Source of the DNA: Trichaptum fuscoviolaceum | Lineage: Eukaryota > Basidiomycota > Agaricomycetes > Hymenochaetales > Trichaptaceae | Direction: 5' to 3' | DNA length: 64,000 nt | Assembly (NCBI GenBank): GCA_910574455.1 | Contig: CAJSYZ010000003.1 | Location: 3,533,250 to 3,597,249 of the forward strand | Shown here: piece by piece, positions 1 to 10,807 of the stretch | Position numbering within the stretch: position 1 is the first letter of the stretch | Layout of the letters: every line of letters starts with the position of its first letter | Program-made: the position numbers and the translations under genes | Notes under the pieces: model-generated | What the model saw: the letters and a program-made list of their open reading frames with translations, nothing else | Databases searched by the model: none | Told to the model about the DNA's origin: nothing

Positions 1-1373
1 CCTGTAGACACTTTCAGCTGCGCATTCAGTTTCAAAGTGTGGATTCACATACATGCACACAGCAATATGCGATGAACTCCGGGGTGACTTCACGCTGCTT
101 GTGGATATGGGCGATGCCACGAGCAGGACGATTGCCCGGGTCGTTAGGCTCGTCCTCTTCCGCAACTGATCTTCCGTAGGAAATCGTAACACCAACCTGA
201 AGCCTTTCGTAAGATGGATATGACTGTATACATTTTAAGACTTACTTTCATAGGTATTTCACCCTGAAGGAACCCTTTGAACTCGTCTTGCGGGTCAAAT
301 TCTTCATTTTTGTACAACATGAGACTGAGGTCGCCAGGCAACAGTATCTTTTTCTTCGCCTTGAAGGCTGCGAGTACCCTTGTTGCATGCAGTTAGTAAT
401 GTGTATGTACAAAAAAAACTAAAACACTTACTGAGCATCACTCATTTCGCCCCCGAAAGTCCCAATCGGTGCAAGTTGGTACAAGCACTTGATATTATTG
501 ATTCCCCTGTCTTTTTTGGCGGGTATTTTCGGTGTACCAAATTCAAAAAAGTTCGCGATAAAAATTCTTAAGGAGGTTAGCGTCCTCGGCCCGCGCTTGT
601 CCCCTCCCGCCATTGAGCTGAGAACACAAAAATTAATAACGAAGCTCCTCGTGACACTATAGTACTTACGTCTTTTGACGCAGTGACTTCACGAACTTTG
701 TCAATCTCGGCCTCTATCCAGGGATGTCTTGCAACCAGTCGGTTCCATTTTCCCGCCAATAAATCCTCCCTGCGCAGATGGAATGAATGTATATCTAATT
801 AAGCTAGGAAGGAACTTACGCATCGGAGGTGTCGCGTACATCCATCTCTGCTGCTGCGAGTCTGCCCGTAGTTATAATTGAGAGGAAATCCACAATCCCT
901 TCCTCCCATCTTCCGACTTGACGTCCTGCATGGTAAAGGGCACTCTCTTTTTTTCTGGGAATAGTCAGTGAAGAACGTTATGGCTTGCGATCAACTACTC
1001 ACTTCGTGCTTGTCCCTTCTGTGGTGGAGACCGCATCCACAATCGTTTTGCGCTTTTTTTGCGGATGCGACACATCCGGGGAAGGCTGCGCAGCGAGCTG
1101 GTTTGATGGTGGGGGGAGAAGGTTAGGGTCGATGTGACCGCCATTCACCAAACCAACCGAGCCATTATAAAAGACCGCCGCCTGTCCCGGATGCTGTGAA
1201 GGCTGGCTATTGAAACTAGCGTCGGAGGCTGCAGAGCCGCTACGGGGGGTGGGGGCGGGGGCGGGGAGCATCCACTGAGGCGTCGGAGTGTGACCGCCTG
1301 CTCCGTATGCGTTCGACCCATAATGGGAAGGCGTCGGGGGCGGGGGAGCGCTGCTGTTACCTATCTGCCTCAT
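1..1373 (-). CDS. DUF6698-like protein, partial (3' end outside window)
   Basis: Multi-exon minus-strand gene starting at ATG 1373. Exon 1 (1373-1003) encodes a Pro/Ser/Gly-rich disordered leader ending in a basic QKKRK stretch that could be a nuclear signal. Exon 2 (954-820) carries YHAGRQVGRWEEGIVDF. Further exons near 770-580, 560-430 and 370-250 carry KNEEFDPQDEFKGFLQGEI, and the window edge (about 140-30) carries the pattern NRPAR...VTPEFIAY. This order resembles DUF6698, a domain of unknown function expanded in agaricomycetes (a L/FY..xEfDpxd..kGl block followed by NRPAR..VTPxaIAY). That match is from memory of the family pattern. The gene lies 316 bp from the stop of the Spt5-like gene, on the same strand. 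The function is unknown. The coding part reads open through the window edge, so the C terminus is missing only because the window is cut. Confidence 0.5.
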
Positions 1374-1688
1374 TGAATGATCGGCGGTGCGCTTGTACGT
1401 TAGAGGCGGGGACGCTTCTTAGTCGAGGAAGAAAGAAGTTGATGAAAATTTCTTCTATCAAGGGTCCTCACCTATTTAAGGCATTAGCAACGGCATTTCC
1501 ATATATGTCAACGATTTACCTTTGTTTGACTGTCTCGTGACCTTAACGCGTCAGTCATCGCGCTAGTTTTGATTCTTACCTTAATACGGCTTGAGACAGT
1601 AGTTCTCGCCATCGCTGACTGAAGGAAGACAAAATGGCTTTTGACATTGTAGCCAGTATATATTGATCCAAAAATACATAAGAATAAA
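1374..1688. other. Intergenic spacer between two minus-strand genes
   Basis: About 315 bp separating the start of the DUF6698-like gene from the stop of the Spt5-like gene. It should hold the promoter of the former and the 3' UTR of the latter. I see no repeat or RNA gene. Confidence 0.4.
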
Positions 1689-4584
1689 TTACTCTATGAT
1701 GCAGGTGGTCCGTCCGCTTTGCGTGTAACACGAGTTAGAATGTCCGTACGATAAAAGGACCTCCTCCTTCTTCTTCGCGTTCGCCTTCAACTTACAGTAC
1801 ATCGCCTTCTTCCCAAGCCCTTCCGATTTATCGTAGCGAGTTGGGAACACGATAGTCCCCGCGTCTGGGCCATCTATCACCAACGCGACTTCACCTTTCT
1901 GAACCTTCGGCCTGCACAATTCAAGGCTTGACACGGGCACGAACTCTGTCCTTGTTCGCATGTCTTGTGTCTTGAACGTGAGCGCCACGTCTCGGTTCAG
2001 ACGTTTCGTCGGTGAATCGGGAGGCGTTGTCCAGGCAGTCTTGCCATCGACGCTTTTGGGACTCGTACAACCAGGCACGAAGCGCAACGTCACGTAGTAT
2101 CGCTCGAAGACATCCACATAGTCGTCTCGGAGCAAGAAATAACAAGGGTGATCCGGCGCCACTCCTTTCTCGAGATCAATTGGAGGCCGGAGAGCAGCAG
2201 AAGCTAACTCCTCGTTGACCGTGTGCTTGGAGGACTTCTTGGTCTTGAGGGTCTGTTTGGGGCCAGACAGCGTCAGACGGTATCTGAAGTCCGTCCCAAA
2301 CAAATCTCTGCAATTGCGCCGCAAGACACGCATGTCCCCTGCAGGCTGACCATTGAGTCGTCGACTCGTTTTCCTATACGCAGGCAGCATGTTAAGTCAA
2401 CTCAAAGTTCAGAGAGTTAGGATAACTTACATGGAAATGACGTCGGACGCATCGAACACGTTGACTTGCTGATCACTCTCCCATGTCACGAGTGCCTTGC
2501 CTTTGCCGTTTGAACCATAAAGGAATCCAAATTTTTTTCACTTACACACGTATACCCCATGATACGTAGTTGAGAGCGTGTCGATGTATGGGGGCTTGTG
2601 AATAACTGCTCCAGGTAACAGTTTACCCTCTTTGACCGACTTCCAGATAGGATTGAATCCACGTTGTTCGAATATACCAAGAATTTTTTTTGCTTCATTG
2701 ACATCGTCGAATGAAGCACCGTCTGCCTTAATCCAAGAGTCGCTATATAAAGTTGAGCATCTTCTACTCTTATTCATTGAAAATCAGAACACTCACGTAA
2801 AAACCAGGTCCGACGGACTGAACACGATCCACTCGGAGTTCAGCTTCCCGCCATGCTCAACCAAGTAGGTCGTCATGGTCCCGTTGGTCCTTGTTCCACG
2901 GATTCGACCAATCCTCCGCAGGGGAATGACGAACACCGTCCGGTATAGCGCAGGGTTAGCCCGCGGAGTGCCATGCGTGGCGTGGAGTGAAATCGTGCGC
3001 ACAGTCGGCACACTTCGAAGTTGAAGGGATTCCTTGACGTTCTCCAGCGCCGCGTCGAGAACCGTTATCTGTTGTTAATTGACGTTGTTCGTTAATATAT
3101 GAGATGAGAGTGACATGCATATATTACCTGGTCGGATCCATTACCGAGAAGGACAGTAACCTCCGTGTACTGAACTCCATGGAGACTCATGTCCTGAACC
3201 GCACTCACTAGCCCGCTGCTGCCCTCATGGGGACCAAGCCTCACGGCTACGGAGTCTCCCGGTGAAAAGATGCGGCGGACGTCCGACATATTTGCATACG
3301 TCGTCACGTCCTCCGCATGATCTACTTCCACCGACTCTCCGTCTACGCGAAGAATGATCCCAAGTACGTCCTTGGCCACGCCTCGAAAAATCTCCACCGA
3401 ATCCCCGGAACCTAAGAAACTCCTGTTCGTCTCCAGCACAGTATCGCAGCCGGCCACAGTGAACAACCACACGTCCCTTGCACTCGGTCTCTGCATGGGC
3501 CTCGCGTAATGCAGGCCCTGCACCGTCAGAAGTTGCAGGCCGTTAATGAGGTACACCTCATCACCGACTCTGAACGAGTGCGCCACTGGACCTTGCTCGA
3601 GGTCGCCGTCCGATACGTTGTCGAGGACGCACAGAGTGGGATCGGGACGGTTCATCGGATATCCTTTTGCGAGAGTGGCGGTAATACTCCGATGGGTCCT
3701 GGGGAATTCTGGGTGCGACGAGTACTTGTATCACGTCGCTGGTTGACGTCGAGTGATACACCTTCCCCACATCACCGGCGTACAGACCGCTCGTGATTCT
3801 CACCCAAGACCCGACCGCAAAAGTCCTCGACGCGTCCCCGAAAAGCCCCATCTGCAGATCTACCAGCCTTCTCTCCTGCTCAAGCAAAGGGATGACCCGC
3901 CTATGGACGTACGCCTTCGAAATGGGAGCGCCAAACCGCTTGATTACGCGGTCGGCGTGGGGCACCTCTGCCGGCACAGACACGTAGATACGGCCTGAAA
4001 GCCCTCGCACTGCGAATGCGTGAAACCCGGTAGGGAGAGTCGGGGCGAGTTGCCTAGCCGTATGTTCCTCATAGGTCCGCTGGTTGGATTCCTTAGTAAA
4101 CCCGCGAATACCAATGTACGAAATACAGACTTACCCTTACGTGCACCATCCAGTACGTCCTGTCGACAGGCTCGACGAGTCCCGGGAGATTTTCAGACCC
4201 ATGCAGTATGGCGTCTGCAAAGGCGGTGTCGCGTCTTTCCTTCCACCTGGCCAATGCAGCTAGGGCTTCCAGCTCCTCCGTCTCGCGAGCTACGGCATCC
4301 CCAGAGCTGTAGAGCCTCGTGAAGTCCAAAGGCCGGACGTCGTCGTCAGCCTCATCGTCAACGAGGAAGTGCTCTGAATTTGAAATTAACAATCGTCTGT
4401 TATCGGGGAGGGGGGCCCCGGGCCTTAAGCACATACCGAGTTCCTCTGGATCTACATCCTCTTCATCCTCGTCACTCTCAGCTTCCGCCTCAAGATCCAG
4501 GTACTGGAGCACGCGTGCATCAGCGACAGCCTTGGAGGGATAACCGACACTTGTCGAGGCACTCGACGACTCGGACATCATCAT
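1689..4584 (-). CDS. Spt5-like KOW-domain protein
   Basis: Minus-strand gene, ATG at 4584, stop at 1689, at least eight exons. The N terminus is acidic (ESDEDEEDVDPEELG), as in Spt5. A probable NGN-like segment follows at 4100-3880 (FAVRGLSGRIYVSVPAEVPH). Then comes a KOW-type segment near 3810-3740 (GSWVRITSGLYAGDVGKVYH) and further KOW-like blocks near 3570, 3390 and 3270 (FSPGDSVAVRLGPHEGSSG). The C-terminal exon (2390-1689) is basic and rich in beta-type residues. Spt5 acts with Spt4 on elongating RNA polymerase II. The order acidic-NGN-KOWs is what I see; the name is by family resemblance. It lacks a recognisable C-terminal heptad repeat region, and it sits beside transposons. It is therefore more likely one of the lineage-expanded Spt5-like paralogues of mushrooms than the single-copy essential SPT5. 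Confidence 0.65.
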
Positions 4585-4681
4585 TTATCGAGCCTTTTTT
4601 TTCCTGTTTTTTCATCGTCGTTCAACATGTTATTAGAACGACGTTTTCTCTTTTTTTTTATTTAAATTCTCCACGAAGAGA

Positions 4682-5051
4682 ATATCTTACTTTGAGTCTA
4701 ATATGCGAAGCACAATTTTATCTATAATTTACAGATTTTTTTTGCGACACAACCAGGAGCGCCCTAGATGGGGGCTGATGGCAGAACGGAAGCAAAAAGG
4801 ACTTCTATCTAAATTTGGGCGTCGCGCTTATCACTCGTAAAGATCCCGTGTGATTTGCATACCAGATGTGGCTGTGAGTTTCAAGTTAGGTATGAGAGTC
4901 ACACGGGATCTTTACGAGTGTTAAGCCCGACGTCCACATTTAGATGGAAGTCCTTTTTGCTTCCGTTCCACCATCAGCCCCCATCTAGGGCGCTCCTGGT
5001 TGTGTCGCAAAAAATATAGATAAATTATGCTTCGCTAGTAGAGTTAAGATA
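4682..5051. repeat. Long inverted repeat (hairpin, foldback or MITE-like)
   Basis: Two arms of roughly 155-170 bp are nearly perfect reverse complements: left arm about 4682-4853, right arm about 4899-5051. A matched block reads GCGACACAACCAGGAGCGCC on the left, with its complement at about 4988-5008. The spacer of about 45 bp contains a further short pairing (CATACC at 4858-4863 with GGTATG at 4889-4894). The arms end in GCGAAGCA-like sequence plus a more diverged outer part. No convincing target-site duplication is visible. It lies between the 5' end of the Spt5-like gene and the 3' end of the Plavaka gene. It may be a foldback element or MITE. Confidence 0.8.
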
Positions 5052-5070
5052 CGTTGTACAGATGGATGGC

Positions 5071-5109
5071 AGAGAGAGAGAGAGAGAGAGAGTGAGAGTG
5101 AGAGTGAGA
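5071..5109. repeat. GA microsatellite
   Basis: A run of AG dinucleotides followed by GAGAGT units, immediately 3' of the Plavaka stop codon and next to the hairpin. Confidence 0.9.
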
Positions 5110-8100
5110 CATTAATTATAAGCTAGCGTTGGGCTCGACAGTGAAATCTGGGACCGGCTCATCGTCAGAATCGTTTGAGTCAGGCTCTGGCTCTGGTTCA
5201 AAATTGTCGCCCGCGTCAGACTCGGTTTCAAGTGCCTCGTTTTCATCGATATTTGTGGTGTCGTCGGGTTCATCGTCAAGCCCAGTATCTTCAAGAGCGT
5301 TGAGAACACTAACGAATTCGCCTGGACTGAATTCTGGCTGGGCTCGCACAGCTGGGTCGACGTGCCCTATCCCGAATCCCAAATAACGCATCAAGATATC
5401 GCGCGAAGCAAAACTGTTGAAGGAAATAGCGGTTGAGTTGGTCTCAGAAACTTAGAAGGTGAGACACAGTGATATCTCACCGATTGATATAATAATTAAC
5501 AAAATCTCCCCCCTCGTCTCTGAACCGCGAAGGTGGAAGAAGGCTCGTCGTACGACCCAAATGAAAGGCGGGGATTAGGTGACATGCCCGTATGATAGTA
5601 TTTGGGTCGACGAAGCCGAAGGCAGGACTACCTGAGTCGCCATAGGGCACGTAACCTACGCGATCTAATCGACGATGTGAGTCTCCTCCATTCCATTCCG
5701 GATCGATACCTAACCAGCGCACGAACAGGACGTCGATACGCTCATTTTTCGTCTTTGATGGCTCGTGCGTAGCTTTCACATGGAATACAGCCAGCACCCG
5801 AGCGTACCAAAAAGGATGGCGCATGTCGTCGCCTTCGTCCTCCCCGTTTGCCAGCATGACGCAGCGTTTGGCTGTGTCAGGATTGACGACACTGCGTTCT
5901 CGTCGAACATCGTAAGTGGTGAAGTTAAATTGAATTTTTGGATGGCCGTATAGTAAATCATTGTAGAAATGCAGAGAGTTGCGTTCGTCCTCTGTGAATT
6001 CGAGGTCTTCCCCCAAGGTGTCGATATTTTTGATGCGGGCAAGACAATGGTCTTTGAGGCGGGGATAGAAGTCCTGAAGGAATTGATCAGACGGAAGTTA
6101 ATGAGAGTGAGTTTCTTGTATTTCGAACCTCAAAGCCAGGATCATCCTGAAATCCGGAATGCATATAGGTCGCAATATCAACTTTGTCGCGCTCGCTGAG
6201 TGCAATATTGTACTGCATATGAAGATCGGTGCTCGCAGAGAATCGGTCAGTCGAGGAGTTAAATGTGCGTGATTCGCCTGTTCCGAAAGGTATGTCTACG
6301 CCCAAGATACGGAGTATCTGGGCCCGGTATCTGAGTTCGTATTCGAGAGCGAGAGCCCGCAATATCTGTGGTTCCGCATTTCTCTTATTCGAGCAACGGT
6401 ATCGTGCCTTGGATCTTCTATGCTCGTGCTCACCCTACAGAGCGTCAGCAAACCCAAGCTATCGTTTACTTCTGTTACTTACGGGGTGAGTGGAGTAACC
6501 GTCCGTCGTACCATATAACCTGATTTCCTCAACGTAGTCGCCCAGTGCATGGATTTTTGAAGTGTGGAGGTTGAAGACCTTCCGTTTCTTTGTCCCTGAG
6601 CCCGGTTCTGCTTGAGATTTTCCTTGAGCGTTGGCACGAGCTGTGGCAGCACGAACACGGGCCTGGGCTTCGCGGTCTGACTCGTAAGTCTCGTAATGTG
6701 GACAAATGTCCTTCTGAAATCTTCTGAGTTCTTCCCCTAATCTAACTGTCTCCCGTTGCAATAGTTCCAATGTTATTTCTGAATGGATTCGGACCTTTGC
6801 CAAGCCATGCCATGCTGTCATCGTATAGAGGAGAGTTGTGATCTTCTCATCGTCTCCTGGCAGGAAGAGACCTTCAAAACATGGTATTGCACACTCCAAT
6901 TCAGGTAAGCAGGAGTTCTTTTATACGGGAGAATAATGTAGCAAACTCACCTGTATGAGATCTTCGAAGTCCCGTGCAGCCAACTTTTTCATTTCAGAGA
7001 CATTATCTGGAAAGTTGCGTATGTCCGCGTCGGACGCTCCGAATGATGGGACGCGAGCGTATCTAAAATTGAGTAGGATTTTAATCTAATGGAAAATATA
7101 AGTGAGCTGTTCTTCCTACCGTCTATTTAACGTTCTGATTCGATCGTCCCCAAGGCTCTGAAGCATTCGAATAAGATGGGCGAATACCATTTTAAAAAGT
7201 CCCAGTTCGACTTCATGAAGTAAGTCTACGCGCAACATCCTAAAAAAGTCAAACCCATATGGCGACAAACATTTGGAGAACGCGTTCTATGTTAATTGAC
7301 GACATCAGGCCTCAATTCTTGTGAGTAGTCATTTAAAATCATACCTCAGTTGGCACTAAAGACTCTGAACCCAGGTACGCCTCAGTATACTCGTTGGTGA
7401 CGGCCAAATGATCCTTATAAATTTTATCTCGTGCTAACTTGATTTTCTGCCGATAGTCCGCGTTATCGTGACGAGCCTTCGTCGCGCGATTGCGCATGTC
7501 CCTTTTCATTCCAAGGGAATGGATATGTTTCTTCTCGATCGTGCAACGAGGGCAGGGATATGTCCCCAAGTCACGAATTGTTGCAATGAGCACCCTAAAG
7601 TGTAAGTGGATTGTTAGTCTTGTGTCGAGCTCAAAGTGGTGGTCACTTACTTCTCTGGATAGTCAGCTGAATATGTGAGAATACGAGGGAAAATCCTTCG
7701 AGTGATGCCATCGGCGCACGTAATGACCAAACCATGAGTATAGGCCTTAAGGAACTCAGGGTCACTCAGCAAGAGCATCCAACAGGCATGGAATAGCTCG
7801 CGCCGACAGTGAGTCAGAATGGCTCTAGAAACTGTCTTAGCACCCGTTGTTGCCATGATGAAGTCCTCAATCTTCTTTTTTATCTACAATGAATGTGAGT
7901 TAGAATTCTATCTTACGATTGACGAGACACTTACTGATGGTAAATATGCAATATGATGCATTGCATGTGAACCGGATCTCGCTCTTTCGTACTTCGACTG
8001 GTTGCCCAGGGCCAGATAAATTGGCCAGACTGACTGCTGCCCGAACTCGGCAACATGTGTCGCGTCGGACCATAGCATGATCCCTGCAATTGCGCGGGGA

Positions 8101-8618
8101 TATATATCAGGTTCGTCTGCTGGAAGTTCCAGCTGTTTCACGCTCTCATGTTCCTTGAGCCATGCGTCTCCAGTGAATAATTCATCGTACACGCGCACTG
8201 GAGTTTCTGGGAACTCCGGACGACACCAGGTCTGTTTGAAGGGCTCGTAGTGGAAACCGAGGGCCTCATTGGAAGTCAGAATTGACTTGATCACAGGGAT
8301 GATTGGTCGATGCCAAAACTTTTCGACTTTGAACGGTACGCCTTCGGTCTTCTCTTTTTCGCCAAGTCCAACGTTTTTCTTTCCACTTAGAGGGATCTTA
8401 ATCGTGACAGTTTCATTCCGCCATCCCTGCTTAGAATCCCCCCAAGGTACGCTACCGTCCAACACCTTCTCCTCTAATTTTTTCATGTCCACACCATCAA
8501 ATTCCGACTTTAGGAAGTCGGGTCGAAGGAACAGTTCCAACGTCCGTTCTTGGATGGACTTCGAGTATCGCGAGATGGAAGACCACATGTGAGCGAAACG
8601 AAAAGATGATAAGTTTGG

Positions 8619-8626
8619 ATATGGGC
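8619..8626. repeat. Target-site duplication, left copy
   Basis: ATATGGGC directly precedes the hAT terminus TAGGGCATGACACGGGTG. An identical copy follows the right terminus at 10068-10075. Confidence 0.92.
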
Positions 8627-8635
8627 TAGGGCATG

Positions 8636-8800
8636 ACACGGGTGCACCTGCAGGTGTACCCGGATCCGTGAAGCGCAGGTACCTGCGCAAAAAAACTGAT
8701 ACCTGGATCCGACCCGGAACCGTGGGAAACGGATCCGGGTCTACCTGGACCCGTTACCTGCAGGTATTGCAGGTACCTGATAGGACCTGCAGGTAATAAC
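8636..8800. repeat. Left subterminal palindromic repeat cluster of the hAT element
   Basis: Repeated variants of GGTACCTGCAGGTA, CACCTGCAGGT and GGATCCGGGT in both orientations fill about 160 bp inside the left terminus. The same motifs occur inside the right terminus. They are probable transposase-binding sites. Confidence 0.75.
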
Positions 8801-8849
8801 AGTAAGTAATGTAATAATAAGATAAAGGAAATGAAGAACATACCATCTG

Positions 8850-9890
8850 TGTTTCTGAGGAGTCCTGCATGGTCCGAGCTTCAAATGAGCCACGTCGTCC
8901 AGCAAGGCAAGGTGTTTGCGTCCCCATCAGATTGTGTGCGGTCGTGACGAGGTGCCTACAGGTGTCAACCGCGTTGACAGCACGGCGCGTCGACCGCAAA
9001 GTAAAGCCTAGTGCGCAAGTTCGCGGGCTCCTAAAGCGAAGGAATGTGGTGATAGGGAGAGGATCGCCACGCTGCAAGTCAATGAGTAAGGGATTATCAC
9101 CAACATGAAACCACTCACGACAATTGCACGAGAACGACATACATTCCTTGTGCTCCGGAATACTGCTCCTGTCATAGCACAGGCGATCTTCAGACATGGT
9201 AACATAGGGTGCTTCTCGCCTTCATCCCAACACTGAACCATAACCACTGCCAGCTTCTCCAGGTCCTTCACACTGTTGCTCGTTACGCGCAGAGAAGCAA
9301 CCTGGATAACTGAGAAGTTCAAGCGCCCGATGCCTGCCAGGAGCTGTTTGAAAGCGAGAGGTGATGGAAAGAGGTTTTCGACCTTGAATTCCCGTAGGCG
9401 ATTGCAGGCGTGTGTGGAAGCACTCCCGCAGCTGTCCAGCACGTCGGGGTAGAAAGCGATTCCAAAGACGAGCCATATTGTCGCAAGAGATGGTTCAGTA
9501 GCTCAGGCGCCGGTTCCCATTCCAACTCCAAAAGCGCAGTGACTGCGAAGAGTTTCGCAGCAGCCAGTCAATGAAGTCCATCTTCGGGCGAGCCTGCTCA
9601 GCCTGACCTTTGTGAGGCGGCATGAGTGCAGACGATAGCGAGTGTTGCGGTTGCCGGACGAGCAGCATGTCGAGGGCGACAAGCGGCTGTGGTCTCGCGG
9701 TCTCGCGAAGAGAGCGCGACGGGCGGGAAGGCGCTGAAAAGCGCGCAGTTGGTGAGGAGGCGGTCATGGCGCACGTTGTCGTCGTAGTAGGCGGCTTCGA
9801 GGACGTCGAAAAGGATGGTAAATGTCGAGTAGAATGTAGAAAAGTAATGGTACATCGTTGCGCTCGTCGCACTCAAGATGAGTGCACGTG
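8850..9890 (-). pseudogene. Captured F-box/LRR-like gene fragment inside the hAT element
   Basis: The minus strand of the element reads like a common agaricomycete F-box protein, but in pieces across frames. An F-box-like opening (ILFDVLEAAYYDDN...LLTNCAL) lies at about 9810-9735. It is followed by FIDWLLRNSSQSLRF near 9575-9530, ELLNHLLRQYGSSLESL near 9510-9450, and LREFKVENLFPSPLAFKQLL near 9400-9340 with leucine-rich continuation to about 9190. The frame changes between pieces, with no good splice sites explaining all of them, so I call it a decayed captured gene. F-box proteins of this type recruit substrates to SCF ubiquitin ligases. The identification rests on pattern resemblance only. 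Confidence 0.55.
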
Positions 9891-9892
9891 AT

Positions 9893-10055
9893 TTACCGGG
9901 TACCTGCAGGTACCCGGTCAGGTACCTGGGCCCGAGAAATCCAAACCTGGATCCGCAGGTAAGCGTGGGAACCAGGTACCTGCACACAGGTGCACCTGGA
10001 ACCGCAGGTATTTGAGCGCAGGTACCTGCAGGTACCCACGGATGACCTGCACCCG
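9893..10055. repeat. Right subterminal palindromic repeat cluster of the hAT element
   Basis: Dense copies of GGTACCTGCAGGTA, CAGGTACCTG and related palindromes, mirroring the left cluster. Confidence 0.75.
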
Positions 10056-10067
10056 TGTCATGCTCTA

Positions 10068-10075
10068 ATATGGGC
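10068..10075. repeat. Target-site duplication, right copy
   Basis: ATATGGGC follows the right hAT terminus and is identical to 8619-8626. Confidence 0.92.
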
Positions 10076-10807
10076 TAATTGTCTCCATTATCGAAGGTAG
10101 CTCCTGCGCAACTGGGAAGACATCCGAGGTCGGGACGCGCGTTGGCTGTGCTTGATATTCTCGTGCCAAGCCAAAAACATTCCTTATGGTACTCCAAGCT
10201 GTGGCCACACGTTCACCGATAGATGGGGCTACTGCAACGATGGGCTCGTCGACAACTGGGGGGTTGCTCTGCGGGATCCAAAGGTGGGTCCTCCTGGCTT
10301 TCTAAAGGCTGTACATTATCCGACTCTAATTCCATCTCGTTTTGAAGGCGCCTTCCTCTTTCTTCGTGGCTTAGCCTGAGATGGGCAAAAGTCCTTATAG
10401 CGTCCTGGCATTCGAGCTTTTTTCCGATGTCCTCGACCGGTCAGAACTTCAGGCTGATCTACAGGTAAGTCTGATTCGAATCCAATGGTCTGAACACAGA
10501 TGTTAATTTGAATTCATTCTAACTGCAACTTAAAATCTTGTGAGATACGCACATCTGTATTTTTGTCCATGGCAGTATGTTCAAGCCCGCGACCGTCTGC
10601 TGCCTCCATCTGCAATCTATCCCGCTCCAGTTCGGGTGCTTCAATCTTCTGTCTCTTTATCTGCTCCCTCCTCTCCGCCAAACGTTTTAGATCCTCGGCG
10701 TATACTGCACACGTCCTCACATGATTCTTCATGCCTGAGGGAGAGGTAAAATGTCTGGGACATCCTACTGCCGGACAATAAAAGCCCCCTCGCTTGCCCT
10801 TGCGCAT

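Larger units (their letters stand above)
8627..10067. mobile_element. Non-autonomous hAT-type transposon, 1,441 bp
   Basis: The termini are inverted repeats: left TAGGGCATGACACGGGTG, right (complement) TAGAGCATGACACGGGTG. The element is flanked by a perfect 8-bp duplication, ATATGGGC. A TA-G-G start and 8-bp duplications are hallmarks of the hAT superfamily. Both ends are loaded with short palindromic GGTACCTGCAGGTA-type repeats, as expected of hAT subterminal transposase-binding sites. No transposase domain is visible inside; instead the minus strand carries degenerate F-box/LRR-like coding sequence. It is inserted in a coding exon of the Plavaka transposase. The perfect duplication and near-identical termini suggest a fairly recent insertion. 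Confidence 0.88.
5112..10807 (-). pseudogene. Plavaka (CMC superfamily) transposase, interrupted by a hAT element
   Basis: Minus-strand transposase gene, ATG at 10807, stop at 5112. It begins with a C2H2 zinc finger (CPAVGCPRHFTSPSGMKNHV), as Plavaka proteins do. After an intron-containing linker and an inserted hAT element it continues at 8618 with FRFAHMWSS. The core carries family hallmarks: IAGIMLWSDATHVAEFG and WPIYLALGNQSKYER (about 8110-8000), ADYPEKVLIATIRD with a CPRC pair (7660-7540), then FDFFRMLRVDLLHEVELGLF (about 7250-7190). An acidic tail ends the protein. Plavaka is a cut-and-paste DNA transposon family of basidiomycetes. Apart from the insertion I saw no stop or frameshift in the exons. 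With the hAT element and one target-site copy removed, the frame runs straight through (...ISPYPNLSSFRF...). The copy is therefore inactivated mainly by that insertion. I could not define the terminal repeats of the Plavaka element itself. Confidence 0.88.

Noticed and set aside
4682..5051. The hairpin arms as the terminal inverted repeats of the Plavaka element
   Set aside because: Both arms lie on the same side of the transposase and no copy occurs near 10810-11200.
8754..9197. 147-codon minus-strand frame inside the hAT element as an independent gene
   Set aside because: It ends within the subterminal palindromic repeats and matches no family. I treat it as part of the decayed cargo.
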